Shown: positions 46,092 through 55,652, numbered from the stretch's first letter. The stretch is DNA of 64,000 nt from Streptomyces tanashiensis (GCF_014648895.1 NZ_BMRZ01000019.1:1-64000), one strand, 5' to 3'. Notes: a model not told the origin generated them from the letters alone. Program-made: numbers and translations.

Positions 46092-47033
46092 ATGCTCGAA
46101 GAGGTCCTGATGGCGGCGGCCGGCGCGGCCGCCGTGCTCGCCGTGTACGCGGGCGCGGCCGCGCGGGTGGTCAAGCAGTACGAGCGCGGTGTCGTCTTCC
46201 GCTTCGGTCGGCTGCGCAACGACGTCCGTACCCCCGGCTTCACGATGATCGTGCCGCTCGTCGATCGCCTGCACAAGGTGAACATGCAGATCGTCACCAT
46301 GCCCGTGCCCGCGCAGGAGGGCATCACCCGGGACAACGTGACGGTGCGGGTGGACGCGGTCGTGTACTTCAAGGTCGTCGACGCGGCGGACGCCGTCGTG
46401 CGGGTGGAGGACTACAAGTTCGCGGTCTCGCAGATGGCGCAGACCTCGCTGCGGTCGATCATCGGCAAGAGCGACCTCGACGACCTGCTGTCCAACCGGG
46501 AGAAGCTCAACCAGGGCCTGGAGCTGATGCTCGACAGCCCGGCGATGGGCTGGGGCGTCGCGATCGACCGGGTCGAGATCAAGGACGTGTCGCTGCCGGA
46601 GACGATGAAGCGCTCGATGGCCCGGCAGGCGGAGGCGGACCGGGAGCGGCGGGCGCGGGTGATCAACGCGGACGCGGAGCTCCAGGCCTCGAAGAAGCTG
46701 GCCGAGGCGGCGGGGGTCATGGCGACGGAGCCGGCGGCGCTGCAGCTGAGGCTGCTGCAGACGGTGATGGCGGTCTCGGCGGAGAAGAACTCGACGCTGG
46801 TCCTGCCGATTCCGGTGGAACTGCTGCGGTTCCTGGAACGGGCCACGCCGACGGGGGCGGCGGGGGCGGCTGACGCGGTGTCGCCGATGCCTCCGGTGCC
46901 GCAGCCGCTGCCCCCGCCTGTCTCGCCGCCGCTGAGCGAGGCGTATCTGAAGGGCCGGGCGGCGGCGGAGGAGGCGATCGACGACCTGACGGGCTCGTCG
47001 GTGGACCCCACGCCCCAGGAAACCGAGACGTAG
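46092..47033 (+). CDS. Slipin/stomatin family (SPFH) membrane protein
   Basis: 313 aa. N-terminal membrane helix (about residues 4-22), then the SPFH domain: VKQYERGVVFRFGRLRNDVR, PGFTMIVPLVDR, DNVTVRVDAVVYFKV. A coiled coil (MARQAEADRERRARVINADAE) and a Pro-rich tail follow. SPFH proteins form membrane microdomain scaffolds. ATG 46092 is preferred, with AGGGGG about 5 nt upstream; an in-frame TTG at 46077 is unlikely. It faces proS across the copy-B repeat. Confidence 0.88.
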   Translation: MLEEVLMAAAGAAAVLAVYAGAAARVVKQYERGVVFRFGRLRNDVRTPGFTMIVPLVDRLHKVNMQIVTMPVPAQEGITRDNVTVRVDAVVYFKVVDAADAVVRVEDYKFAVSQMAQTSLRSIIGKSDLDDLLSNREKLNQGLELMLDSPAMGWGVAIDRVEIKDVSLPETMKRSMARQAEADRERRARVINADAELQASKKLAEAAGVMATEPAALQLRLLQTVMAVSAEKNSTLVLPIPVELLRFLERATPTGAAGAADAVSPMPPVPQPLPPPVSPPLSEAYLKGRAAAEEAIDDLTGSSVDPTPQETET

Positions 47034-47051
47034 CCCTTGGCGGGCGGCACC

Positions 47052-47170
47052 GTGTGGGCCATCGCCCCGCAGGGCGATGGGGGTCCAGGCGCGGAACGCC
47101 TGGGCCCGGCACGGGGCGCCGTCCCGTGTGCCCACCCGTCCCGCCCTGCGGGACGATTGCCCACACGGGG
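47052..47170. repeat. Composite intergenic repeat between convergent genes (copy B)
   Basis: The 172-bp gap between the slipin gene and proS holds a repeat related to copy A at 31471-31750. The 37-bp unit at 47128-47164, read on the minus strand, matches 31501-31538. Its stem is CGTCCCGC/GCGGGACG against CGTTCCGC/GCGGAACG in copy A, so both arms changed together. The segment GGGTCCAGGCGCGGAACGC is also shared. Probable bidirectional terminator. Confidence 0.75.
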
Positions 47171-47205
47171 GTGGGCGGGGCCCCGAAAGGCCCCGCCCCC
47201 GCGGG

Positions 47206-48906
47206 TCAGGACGTGAGGCGGGTGAGGGCCTCTTCGACCGTCAGTTCCTCGCGCTCGCCCGTGCGCCGGTCCTTCAGCTCCACGACGCCCTCGCCCGAGC
47301 GGCGGCCCGCGACGAGGATCTTCGGGACGCCCATGAGCTCCGCGTCGGTGAACTTGACGCCCGGGGAGACGCCCGCGCGGTCGTCGACCAGGACGCGGAG
47401 ACCGGCGGCGGAGAGCTTCTCCGAGACCTCGAGGGCCAGCTCGATCTGGAGCGCCTTGCCGGCGGCGACGACGTGGACGTCGGCCGGGGCGACCTCGGCC
47501 GGCCAGCACAGCCCCTTCTCGTCGGCGGTCTGCTCGGCGAGCGCCGCGACCGCGCGCGAGACGCCGATGCCGTACGAGCCCATGGTCACGCGGACCGGCT
47601 TGCCGTTCTGGCCGAGGACGTCGAGCTTGAGGGCGTCGGCGTACTTGCGGCCCAGCTGGAAGATGTGGCCGATCTCGATGGCGCGGTCCAGCTTCAGGCC
47701 GGTGCCGCACTTGGGGCACGGGTCGCCCTCCTGGACGACGACGACGTCGACGTACGCGTCGACCTCGAAGTCACGGCCCGCGACGACGTTCTTCGCGTGC
47801 ATGCCGTCCTTGTTGGCGCCCGTGATCCAGGAGGTGCCGGGGGCGACGCGCGGGTCGGCGAGGTACGTGACCTTCTCCAGGCCCTGCGGGCCGACGTAGC
47901 CGCGGACCAGGTCGGGGCGGGCCGCGAAGTCGGTCTCGGTCACCATCTCGACGGTGGCCGGCGCGAAGTGCGCCTCGACCTTGTCCAGGTCGACCTCGCG
48001 GTCACCGGGGACGCCGACCGCGACGATCTCGCCGTCGACCTTGACCAGGAGGTTCTTGAGGGTCGCGGAGGCCGGCACGCCGAGGGAGGCCGCGAGGGTC
48101 TCGATCGTCGGGGTGTCGGGGGTGGGGATCTCCTCGGCCGCGGCGACGGCGGACCCGTCGACCGCCTTCAGCTCGTACGTGATCGCCTCGGTGTTCGCGG
48201 CGAAGTCGCAGTTCGGGCAGTCGGCGAAGGTGTCCTCGCCGGCCTCGGCGGGGGCGAGGAACTCCTCGGACTTCGAGCCGCCCATCGCGCCCGCGGTGGC
48301 GGCGCAGATGCGGTAGTCGAGGCCGAGGCGCTCGAAGACGCGATGGTAGGCCTGGCGGTGCAGGGCGTACGACTGGGCGAGGCCCTCGTCCTCGGTGTCG
48401 AAGGAGTACGAGTCCTTCATGAGGAACTCACGGCCGCGCAGGATGCCGGCGCGCGGGCGGGCCTCGTCGCGGAACTTGTTCTGGATCTGGTAGAGGATCA
48501 CCGGCAGGTCCTTGTAGGACGAGCACTGGTCCTTCACCAGGAGCGTGAAGATCTCCTCGTGGGTCGGGCCGAGGAGGTAGTCGCCGCCCTTGCGGTCCTG
48601 CAGGCGGAAGAGCTCGGCACCGTACTCGTCCCAGCGGCCGGTCGCCTCGTACGGCTCGCGGGGCAGCAGCGCGGGGAGGGTGACCTCCTGGGCGCCGATG
48701 GCGTCCATCTCCTCGCGGACGATCCGCTCGACGTTGGAGAGGACCTTCTTGCCCAGCGGCAGCCAGCTCCAGATGCCGGCGGCGGTGCGCCGGACGTAGC
48801 CGGCGCGGACGAGGAGCTTGTGGCTGAGGACCTCGGCGTCCGCCGGGTCGTCGCGCAGCGTCTTCGCCATCAACTGGGACATGCGCTGGACCGGTGCGTT
48901 GGCCAT
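47206..48906 (-). CDS. proS: Prolyl-tRNA synthetase (bacterial type)
   Basis: 566-aa class II synthetase. Motif 2 region is FRDEARPRAGILRGREFLMKD. The YbaK-like editing domain is inserted at about 225-385 (ASLGVPASATLKNLLVKVDG). Motif 3 is GSYGIGVSRAVAAL. An anticodon-binding domain ends the protein. An open frame runs on to 49293, but ATG 48906 gives the family start ANAPVQRMSQLMAKT. Ends beside the copy-B repeat. Confidence 0.96.
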   Translation of the reverse strand: MANAPVQRMSQLMAKTLRDDPADAEVLSHKLLVRAGYVRRTAAGIWSWLPLGKKVLSNVERIVREEMDAIGAQEVTLPALLPREPYEATGRWDEYGAELFRLQDRKGGDYLLGPTHEEIFTLLVKDQCSSYKDLPVILYQIQNKFRDEARPRAGILRGREFLMKDSYSFDTEDEGLAQSYALHRQAYHRVFERLGLDYRICAATAGAMGGSKSEEFLAPAEAGEDTFADCPNCDFAANTEAITYELKAVDGSAVAAAEEIPTPDTPTIETLAASLGVPASATLKNLLVKVDGEIVAVGVPGDREVDLDKVEAHFAPATVEMVTETDFAARPDLVRGYVGPQGLEKVTYLADPRVAPGTSWITGANKDGMHAKNVVAGRDFEVDAYVDVVVVQEGDPCPKCGTGLKLDRAIEIGHIFQLGRKYADALKLDVLGQNGKPVRVTMGSYGIGVSRAVAALAEQTADEKGLCWPAEVAPADVHVVAAGKALQIELALEVSEKLSAAGLRVLVDDRAGVSPGVKFTDAELMGVPKILVAGRRSGEGVVELKDRRTGEREELTVEEALTRLTS

Positions 48907-48977
48907 GGTTCTCGTACTCCTGCCGAAACTGACGGTGATGGCCCCGAGGTTAGCCGGGCCGCCCCTGGCAGGAGAAA

Positions 48978-49523
48978 TCAGTTCCGGCGCTTGAGCGGCA
49001 GGGGGGCGCCCATGACCGCGTACGGGCGAGGGGCGCTCGGGAAGTGCACCTGGCGGGCGAGGTCCTGGTAGCCGAGGGCCCGGTAGAGGCCGCGGGCCGG
49101 GCTGTCGGTGTCGATCGCGGAGAGGATCGAGCGCGGCTCGGCGGCGCCGTCGGTGATCGTGGTGATCAGCCGGCGTCCCACGCCCCGGCCCTGGAAGTCG
49201 GGGTGGACGTGGAGTTCGGTGATGACGAAGGAGTCGTCGAGCCAGTCGGCGGTGCCGGTGGCCCTCAGGTAGGTCTCGACGACGGTGGACCACCAGTGGG
49301 TGCGGTCGTTGGGCATCCCGTACACGAAGCCGACGAGCCGTCCGTCGGGGGTGGTGGCCCCGTAGGCGCGGGCACCGGGGCTGAGCAGATGGCGCAGCAC
49401 GATGTGGCGGCGTACGGCGACCTCGCCCGCGTCCAGGCCGAAGGCGACCGCCTGCACGGCGAGGGCCTCGTCCACCCGGGCGGCGAGATTGACCGGACCG
49501 ACCTCGACCTCTGCGTCATCCAT
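48978..49523 (-). CDS. GNAT family N-acetyltransferase
   Basis: 181 aa. The acetyl-CoA loop is HPDFQGRGVGRRLI (about residue 117), preceded by ITELHV and followed by SPARGLYRALGYQDL, the classic GNAT pattern. The substrate is unknown. ATG 49523 is 29 bp after the stop of a second GNAT gene and 71 bp upstream of proS. Confidence 0.85.
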   Translation of the reverse strand: MDDAEVEVGPVNLAARVDEALAVQAVAFGLDAGEVAVRRHIVLRHLLSPGARAYGATTPDGRLVGFVYGMPNDRTHWWSTVVETYLRATGTADWLDDSFVITELHVHPDFQGRGVGRRLITTITDGAAEPRSILSAIDTDSPARGLYRALGYQDLARQVHFPSAPRPYAVMGAPLPLKRRN

Positions 49524-49552
49524 GCGGCGCACCCTACAAGCCGCGCGGGGCC

Positions 49553-50398
49553 TCAGAACAGCACGCTCATGAAGGCACCGGTCTCGCGGAAGCCGACGCG
49601 GCGGTAGGCGGCCCTCGCCGGGGTGTTGAAGTCGTTGACGTACAGGCTGACGACGGGGGCGACGTCGGCCAGCGCGTACCGGAGGACGGCGGCCATGCCC
49701 GTCTCGGAGAGGCCCTTGCCGCGGTGCTCGGGGGCGACCCAGACGCCCTGGATCTGGCAGGCCTGGCGGGTGGCGGCGCCGATCTCGGCCTTGAAGAGGA
49801 CCTTGCCGTCCTCGATGCGGGCGAAGGAGCGGCCGGCGCCGACGAGCTCGGCGACACGGGCCTGGTAGAGCAGTCCGCCGTCGTTGGCGAGCGGGGAGAC
49901 GCCGACCTCCTCGGTGAACATGGCCACGCAGGCGGGCATGATCGCCTCCATCTCGTCCTTGCGGACGCGGCGCACCAGCGGATCGGGCGTGACGGTGGCG
50001 GAGGGCTGCTCGGTGACCATCAGCGGCTGGTGGGCGCGGACGTCCCTCGCGGGGCCCCAGCTGGGCTCCAGGAGCCGCCAGAGCTCGCCGGTGGCCTCGG
50101 CGGGGCCGACGATCGAGGAGCAGCGGCGGCCGATCCTGCGGGCCCGGTCGGCGAAGGCGCGGACGGCCTCGGGGGTGGCGCAGATGGGGACGAGGTTGGC
50201 GCCGGAGTAGCAGAGCGAGCGCAGTCTGCCCTCGGTGTACCAGCCCCACATCTCGCCGCCGAGGCGCCAGGGGTCGAGCCCGGCGACCTGGACGCGGGCG
50301 GTCACGAAGGCGTTCTCGACGGGGGCGCTCTCCAGGACGGCGAGTGCGGCGCCGAGGTCGGCGGGTTCGAGGACCCGAGTGGTGGTCTCTGTCAGCAC
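49553..50398 (-). CDS. GNAT acetyltransferase with N-terminal DUF4081-type domain
   Basis: 281 aa. Residues 1-130 form an extra N-terminal domain (VLEPADLGAALAVLESAPVENAF, SLCYSGANLVPI). The C-terminal GNAT has QGVWVAPEHRGKGLSETGM (about residue 222) and YVNDFNTPARAAYRRVGFRE. This two-domain type is conserved next to ispG in Streptomyces; the substrate is not established. GTG 50398. Confidence 0.88.
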   Translation of the reverse strand: MLTETTTRVLEPADLGAALAVLESAPVENAFVTARVQVAGLDPWRLGGEMWGWYTEGRLRSLCYSGANLVPICATPEAVRAFADRARRIGRRCSSIVGPAEATGELWRLLEPSWGPARDVRAHQPLMVTEQPSATVTPDPLVRRVRKDEMEAIMPACVAMFTEEVGVSPLANDGGLLYQARVAELVGAGRSFARIEDGKVLFKAEIGAATRQACQIQGVWVAPEHRGKGLSETGMAAVLRYALADVAPVVSLYVNDFNTPARAAYRRVGFRETGAFMSVLF

Positions 50399-50510
50399 GA
50401 GGGGGCCTCACGGTACGGATCTGCTGGTCTCCGCACTGTACCCCCGTGCCCCTTTCCCGGGCTCGGTTCACCTCCGGGGCGCTTGCGGAGGCGGCCTCCT
50501 CCGCACGCGC

Positions 50511-50544
50511 GAAGCCCCTCCGCCCGGTGGGGTGGAGGGGCTTC
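50511..50544 (-). terminator. Terminator of ispG
   Basis: GAAGCCCCTCC (50511-50521) and GGAGGGGCTTC (50534-50544) pair perfectly, 14 bp past the ispG stop; weaker pairing extends outward. Confidence 0.8.
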
Positions 50545-50557
50545 TCGTGCGCGGGGG

Positions 50558-51715
50558 TCAGGCGCCGATGGCGACCGTCGGCTCGCCGCTGGCGACGCCG
50601 TCCTTCTCCATCTGCTCGGCGATCTTGAGCGCCTCCTCGATGAGGGTCTCGACGATCTTCGACTCGGGGACGGTCTTGATGACCTCGCCCTTGACGAAGA
50701 TCTGGCCCTTGCCGTTGCCGGAGGCGACGCCGAGGTCGGCCTCGCGGGCCTCGCCGGGCCCGTTGACGACGCAGCCCATGACGGCGACGCGCAGCGGGAC
50801 GGTCATGCCGTCGAGGCCGGCGGTGACCTCCTCGGCGAGCTTGTAGACGTCGACCTGGGCGCGGCCGCAGGACGGGCAGGAGACGATCTCCAGGCGGCGC
50901 TGGCGCAGGTTCAGCGACTCCAGGATCTGGATGCCGACCTTGATCTCCTCGACCGGCGGCGCGGAGAGGGAGACGCGGATGGTGTCGCCGATGCCCTGGG
51001 AGAGCAGGGCGCCGAAGGCGACGGCCGACTTGATGGTGCCCTGGAAGGCCGGGCCCGCCTCGGTGACGCCGAGGTGCAGCGGATAGTCGGACTGGGCGGC
51101 GAGCTGGCGGTAGGCCTCGACCATGACGACCGGGTCGTTGTGCTTGACCGAGATCTTGATGTCGCGGAAGCCGTGCTCCTCGAAGAGGGAGGCCTCCCAG
51201 AGCGCGGACTCGACGAGCGCCTCGGGAGTGGCCTTGCCGTACTTCTTCAGGAGCCGCGCGTCGAGCGAACCGGCGTTGACGCCGATGCGGATCGGGGTGC
51301 CGGCGTCGCCGGCCGCCTTGGCGATCTCCTTGACCTTGTCGTCGAACTGCTTGATGTTGCCCGGGTTGACGCGGACGGCCGCGCAGCCGGCGTCGATCGC
51401 GGCGAACACGTACTTCGGCTGGAAGTGGATGTCGGCGATGACAGGGATCGAGGACTTCCGGGCGATCGTGGCGAGCGCGTCGGCGTCGTCCTGGGTCGGG
51501 CAGGCCACGCGCACGATCTGGCAGCCGGAGGCGGTCAGCTCGGCGATCTGCTGGAGCGTGGCGCCGATGTCGGAGGTGCGGGTCGTCGTCATCGACTGGA
51601 CGGAGACGGGCGCGTCACCGCCGACGGCCACGCTGCCGACCTGGATCTGGCGGCTCTTGCGCCGCTCGGCGAGCCGGGTCGGAACGGTCGGGATACCGAG
51701 AGAAATCGCGGTCAT
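50558..51715 (-). CDS. ispG: 4-hydroxy-3-methylbut-2-enyl diphosphate synthase (flavodoxin)
   Basis: 385-aa iron-sulfur enzyme of the MEP isoprenoid pathway. The TIM-barrel part has VQSMTTTRTSD and RVNPGNIKQFD. The 4Fe-4S ligands are CPSCGRAQVD (two Cys) and MGCVVNGPGEAREAD with the third Cys. Length is typical. Downstream of rseP and dxr on the same strand with a 103-bp gap. Confidence 0.96.
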   Translation of the reverse strand: MTAISLGIPTVPTRLAERRKSRQIQVGSVAVGGDAPVSVQSMTTTRTSDIGATLQQIAELTASGCQIVRVACPTQDDADALATIARKSSIPVIADIHFQPKYVFAAIDAGCAAVRVNPGNIKQFDDKVKEIAKAAGDAGTPIRIGVNAGSLDARLLKKYGKATPEALVESALWEASLFEEHGFRDIKISVKHNDPVVMVEAYRQLAAQSDYPLHLGVTEAGPAFQGTIKSAVAFGALLSQGIGDTIRVSLSAPPVEEIKVGIQILESLNLRQRRLEIVSCPSCGRAQVDVYKLAEEVTAGLDGMTVPLRVAVMGCVVNGPGEAREADLGVASGNGKGQIFVKGEVIKTVPESKIVETLIEEALKIAEQMEKDGVASGEPTVAIGA

Positions 51716-51818
51716 CTGAAGTGCAACCTCAAGGTTGTGCGTCGGCGGGCTCAGGTCTCCGAGGTTACCGCCCCGGGGGCGGAGGGCCGGACACCACCGG
51801 GTCCGGCCCTCCTGGGAG

Positions 51819-53126
51819 CTACGTGATCTTCACCGGGTTGACGATGTCGGCGGCGAGGACGAGCAGCGTGAAACAGACGAAGACACCGGCCACCACATAG
51901 GCGGCGGGCATCAGCTTGGCCACGTCGAACGGGCCGGGGTCGGGGCGCCGGAAGATCCGGGCCGTGTGACGGCGGACGGACTCCCACAGGGCGCCCGCGA
52001 TGTGACCGCCGTCGAGCGGCAGCAGCGGGAGCATGTTGAACAGGAACAGCGAGACGTTGAACATGACCAGCAGGTTCATGAACCACACGAGGATCGTCGT
52101 CGGCGGAGCCTCGACGGTCATCAGCTCACCGGTGATGCGGGCGGCGCCGACGACGCCGACGGGCGAGTCCTCGGCCCGCTCGCCGTCGCCGAAGGTGGCG
52201 TCCCACAGGCCGGGGATCTTGCCCGGGAGGGCGATGACGGAGTGGACGCCGTTCTCCAGGAGGTCGGTCATCCGCTCGGTGGTCTCGCCGAAGGTGAGCG
52301 GCGCGACCTCGGTCTTGGAGGCGAAGCCGAGGTAGCCGGCCTGGATGTAGTCCACCGGCTGGACGACCTTGCCGTCCGCGTCCTTCTTCGGGACCTCGTT
52401 GGGGACGAGGGTGGGGTGCAGGTCGAGGCGCTGTCCGCCGCGCTCGACGGTGATCGTCGCGGGGCCGATGGTGTCGCGGATGTGGTCCGAGAGGGTGTCC
52501 CAGTCGCCGACCGGGGTCCCGTCGAAGGCGACGATCTTGTCGCCCTCCTTCAGGCCGGCCCGGAACGCCGGGGAGGCGGGGTCGCCCGCCTCGCACTTCT
52601 GGCGCTTGTCGCTCAGCTTGATGACGCACTTCTGGACGCCGCCGACCTGCGTCGTCTGCTGCGCGGTGCCGATCGTCATCATCGAGCCGAAGAACAGCAG
52701 CGCTGCCAAGACCAGGTTCATGAACGGTCCGGCGAACATCACGATCACGCGCTTCCACGGCCTGCGCGTGTAGAACAGCCGCGTCTCGTCGCCGGGCTGG
52801 AGCTCCTCGTACGAGGCCTCGCGGGCGTCCTCGATCATGGAGCGCCAGGGCGAGGTGGAGCGGGCCTCGATCTTGCCGTCCTCGCCCGGCGGGAACATGC
52901 CGATCATGCGGATGTAGCCGCCGGCCGGGATGGCCTTGAGGCCGTACTCGGTGTCGCCGCGCTTCTTCGACCAGATCGTGGGGCCGAAGCCGACCATGTA
53001 CTGCGGCACGCGGATGCCGAAGAGCTTGGCCGTGGAGAGGTGGCCGAGCTCGTGCCACGCGATGGAGACGAGGAGGCCGAGGGCGAACAGCACGATGCCC
53101 AGGGCGTACAGGAGCATTTCGTTCAT
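51819..53126 (-). CDS. Site-2 membrane metalloprotease (RseP/RasP family)
   Basis: 435-aa intramembrane zinc protease. The first helix carries SIAWHELGHLS (HExxH). PDZ domain about 190-265. The second motif is NMLPLLPLDGGHI. Family members cut anti-sigma factors and other single-pass proteins after site-1 cleavage. ATG 53126 overlaps the dxr stop (ATGA). The dxr-rseP-ispG order is common in actinobacteria. Confidence 0.94.
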   Translation of the reverse strand: MNEMLLYALGIVLFALGLLVSIAWHELGHLSTAKLFGIRVPQYMVGFGPTIWSKKRGDTEYGLKAIPAGGYIRMIGMFPPGEDGKIEARSTSPWRSMIEDAREASYEELQPGDETRLFYTRRPWKRVIVMFAGPFMNLVLAALLFFGSMMTIGTAQQTTQVGGVQKCVIKLSDKRQKCEAGDPASPAFRAGLKEGDKIVAFDGTPVGDWDTLSDHIRDTIGPATITVERGGQRLDLHPTLVPNEVPKKDADGKVVQPVDYIQAGYLGFASKTEVAPLTFGETTERMTDLLENGVHSVIALPGKIPGLWDATFGDGERAEDSPVGVVGAARITGELMTVEAPPTTILVWFMNLLVMFNVSLFLFNMLPLLPLDGGHIAGALWESVRRHTARIFRRPDPGPFDVAKLMPAAYVVAGVFVCFTLLVLAADIVNPVKIT

Positions 53127-54373
53127 GCGCGGGCCTCCGCTGTTGCCTTCGCTGCGAGCTCTCGGGCCCGGGCGCGTGCCCAGGTCTCCGCTTCGAGGAC
53201 GTCCGACACGGTGAGGGAGGTTCCCGTACGGGGAACGCCGTGCTCCGTGACGACCGCAGTGACGGTATCCATGATTCCGTTGAACGGCAGCCGTCCCGCG
53301 AGAAACGCCTCGACGCACTCCTCGTTCGCGGCGTTGAAGACGGCGGGGGCCGTGCCGCCCAGCTCGCCCACGTGCCGCGCCAGACCCACGGACGGGAAGG
53401 CCTCGGTGTCGAGCGGGAAGAACTCCCAGGTGGAGGCCTTGGTCCAGTCGAAGGCGGGGGCCGCGTCCGGGACCCGCTCGGGCCAGCCGATGCCGATGGC
53501 GATCGGGCCCCGCATGTCCGGCGGGGTGGCCTGGGCGAGCGTGGATCCGTCCGTGAACTCGACCATCGAGTGGACGTACGACTGCGGGTGGACGACGACC
53601 TCGATGCGGTCGAAGGGGATGTCGTACAGCAGGTGGGCCTCGATGACCTCCAGGCCCTTGTTCACCAGGGTCGCGCTGTTGACCGTGATCACCGGGCCCA
53701 TGGCCCAGGTCGGGTGGGCGAGAGCGTCCTCCCGGGTGACATGGGCCAGCTGCTCGCGCGTACGGCCGCGGAAGGGACCTCCGGAGGCCGTCACGACCAG
53801 CTTGCGGACGTCGGCGCGGGTGCCGGCGGCGAGCGCCTGGAAGAGCGCCGCGTGCTCGGAGTCGACCGGGATGATCTGGCCCGGCTTGGCGAGCGCCTTC
53901 ACCAGGGGGCCGCCGACGATCAGCGACTCCTTGTTGGCGAGGGCGAGGGTGCGGCCCGCTTCGAGGGCGGCGAGGGTCGGCGCGAGGCCGATGGAGCCGG
54001 TGATGCCGTTGAGGACGGTGTGGCACGGCGAGGCGGCCAGCTGCGTCGCGGCGTCCGGCCCCGCCAGGAGCTCGGGCAGGGGCTCGGAGCCGTACAGCGC
54101 CTCCAGCGCCTCGCGCAGCTCGGGCAGCGCCTCCTCGCGGGCCACGGCGACCGCGGCGACCTTCAGCCGGTGCGCCTGCTCGGCGAGCAGTCCGATCCGG
54201 CCGCCGGAGGCGGCCAGCGCGGTGACCCGGAAGCGGTCGGGGTTGCGCAGCACCAGGTCGATGGCCTGGGTGCCGATGGACCCGGTCGAGCCGAGGACGA
54301 CGATGTCCCGGCGTCCTTCGGAGACGTCGAAGGCGATGTGCGGGTCGGCGAGAGGAGAGGGGCGGTCGCTCAT
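53123..54373 (-). CDS. dxr: 1-deoxy-D-xylulose 5-phosphate reductoisomerase
   Basis: 416-aa NADPH-dependent enzyme, the first committed MEP step and the target of fosmidomycin. Signatures: VVLGSTGSIGTQAIDL (NADPH), NKESLIVGG, SEHAALFQ and HPQSYVHSMVEFTDGS. ATG 54373 gives the family start SDRPSPLADPH; an ATG three codons upstream (54382) is possible, and neither has a good ribosome-binding site. Overlaps rseP by 4 bp. Confidence 0.95.
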   Translation of the reverse strand: MSDRPSPLADPHIAFDVSEGRRDIVVLGSTGSIGTQAIDLVLRNPDRFRVTALAASGGRIGLLAEQAHRLKVAAVAVAREEALPELREALEALYGSEPLPELLAGPDAATQLAASPCHTVLNGITGSIGLAPTLAALEAGRTLALANKESLIVGGPLVKALAKPGQIIPVDSEHAALFQALAAGTRADVRKLVVTASGGPFRGRTREQLAHVTREDALAHPTWAMGPVITVNSATLVNKGLEVIEAHLLYDIPFDRIEVVVHPQSYVHSMVEFTDGSTLAQATPPDMRGPIAIGIGWPERVPDAAPAFDWTKASTWEFFPLDTEAFPSVGLARHVGELGGTAPAVFNAANEECVEAFLAGRLPFNGIMDTVTAVVTEHGVPRTGTSLTVSDVLEAETWARARARELAAKATAEARA

Positions 54374-54407
54374 GCCCCCCATTCTTGCCGCAAAGACTGT
54401 GCGGTCT

Positions 54408-55652
54408 TCACGGGGTGCGGGCGAAAGCGTCGAACACGCGATGGAAGTCGGGGAACGTCTTCTTCACACAGCCGGGGTCGTCGAAGGTGATTCCCGGGGT
54501 GCGCAGCGCGGTGACCGCGAAGGACATGACGATCCGGTGGTCGCCGTGGGTGGCGATCTCGACGGGTCCGGCGGGGGTGCCGGGGTGGATCTCGATCCAG
54601 TCCGGGCCGGTCTCGACGGTGATGCCGAGGCGGCGGAGGTTCTCGGCGCAGGCGTCGAGACGGTCGCACTCCTTGACCCGGGTGTTGGCGACGTCCTCGA
54701 TGCGGACGGGCCCGTCGGCGAACGGCGCGATCGCGGCGAGGGTCGGCATGGTGTCCGAGATGTCCCGCATGTTGACGGTGAGTCCGCGCAGGGTGCCGGT
54801 GGAGCGGACGGTCGTCCCCGTGTCGGTGATCTCGACGTCGGCGCCCATCCGGCGCAGGACGTCGACGAAGGCCAGGTCGCCCTGGAGGGCGCCGGTGCCG
54901 AGGCCGGGGACCGTGACGGACCGGCCCGGTTCGAGAGCGGCGGCGGCGAAGAAGTAGCCGGCGGTGGAGGCGTCGGGCTCGATGCCGTACGTGCGGGCGC
55001 GGTAGCCGGTCGGGGCGACGCGGTACGTGCGGCCCTCCCGGGTGACTTCGGCGCCGAAGGACCGCATCATCGCGAGCGTGATCTCGACGTACGGCTCCGA
55101 GACCAGGTCCGTGACGGTGATGTCGAGGCCCTCGGCGGTGAGCGGGCCGAGCATCAGCAGGGCGGTGAGGTACTGGGAGGACTGCCCGGCGTCGAGGGTG
55201 AGCGCGCCGCCCTTCACGCCCGCGGCGTGGACGCTGAGCGGGTGGTGGCCGTCCTTCTCGCCGTGCCGGAGGTCGACCCCGAGGTCGCGCAGGGCGGTGC
55301 TGAGCGGGCCGAGGGGACGGCGGCGCATCTGCGCGGAGGCGTCGAAGCGGTACGTGCCGTGGCCGGCGGCGGCGAGGGTCGGCAGGAAGCGGGCGGTGGT
55401 GGCGCCGTCGCGGCAGTAGACATCGGCGGTCTCCACGCCGGGACCCGCGGGCCGGCCCTCGATGTGCCAGGCGTCGGGCTCGCGGCGGACGGCATAGCCG
55501 AGGGCGGCGAGGCCCTCGGCGAATCCCTCGGTGTCGTCGGAGACGAGCGGGCGCAGGAGGGTGGTGGTGCCCTCCGCGGCGGCGGCGAGGAAGAGCGCGC
55601 GGGCGGTGACGGACTTGGAGCCGGGGATGTCGATGACGGTCACGGACCTCAT
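54408..55652 (-). CDS. EPSP synthase-like enzyme (AroA paralog)
   Basis: 414-aa 3-phosphoshikimate 1-carboxyvinyltransferase family. Present: PGSKSVTARA at the N-terminus, Gln in SGQSSQYL, catalytic Asp in DISDTMP, Glu in RVKECDR, the ATHGDHRIVMSF pair, and Lys in CVKKTFPDF. The usual NAGTxxRF is replaced by DGATTARF. The second half resembles class I (E. coli-like) enzymes more than the main Streptomyces AroA. ATG 55652 is chosen over a longer frame to 55712. A second EPSP synthase copy is likely. Its neighbours are dxr and an acyl-CoA dehydrogenase. Confidence 0.88.
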   Translation of the reverse strand: MRSVTVIDIPGSKSVTARALFLAAAAEGTTTLLRPLVSDDTEGFAEGLAALGYAVRREPDAWHIEGRPAGPGVETADVYCRDGATTARFLPTLAAAGHGTYRFDASAQMRRRPLGPLSTALRDLGVDLRHGEKDGHHPLSVHAAGVKGGALTLDAGQSSQYLTALLMLGPLTAEGLDITVTDLVSEPYVEITLAMMRSFGAEVTREGRTYRVAPTGYRARTYGIEPDASTAGYFFAAAALEPGRSVTVPGLGTGALQGDLAFVDVLRRMGADVEITDTGTTVRSTGTLRGLTVNMRDISDTMPTLAAIAPFADGPVRIEDVANTRVKECDRLDACAENLRRLGITVETGPDWIEIHPGTPAGPVEIATHGDHRIVMSFAVTALRTPGITFDDPGCVKKTFPDFHRVFDAFARTP

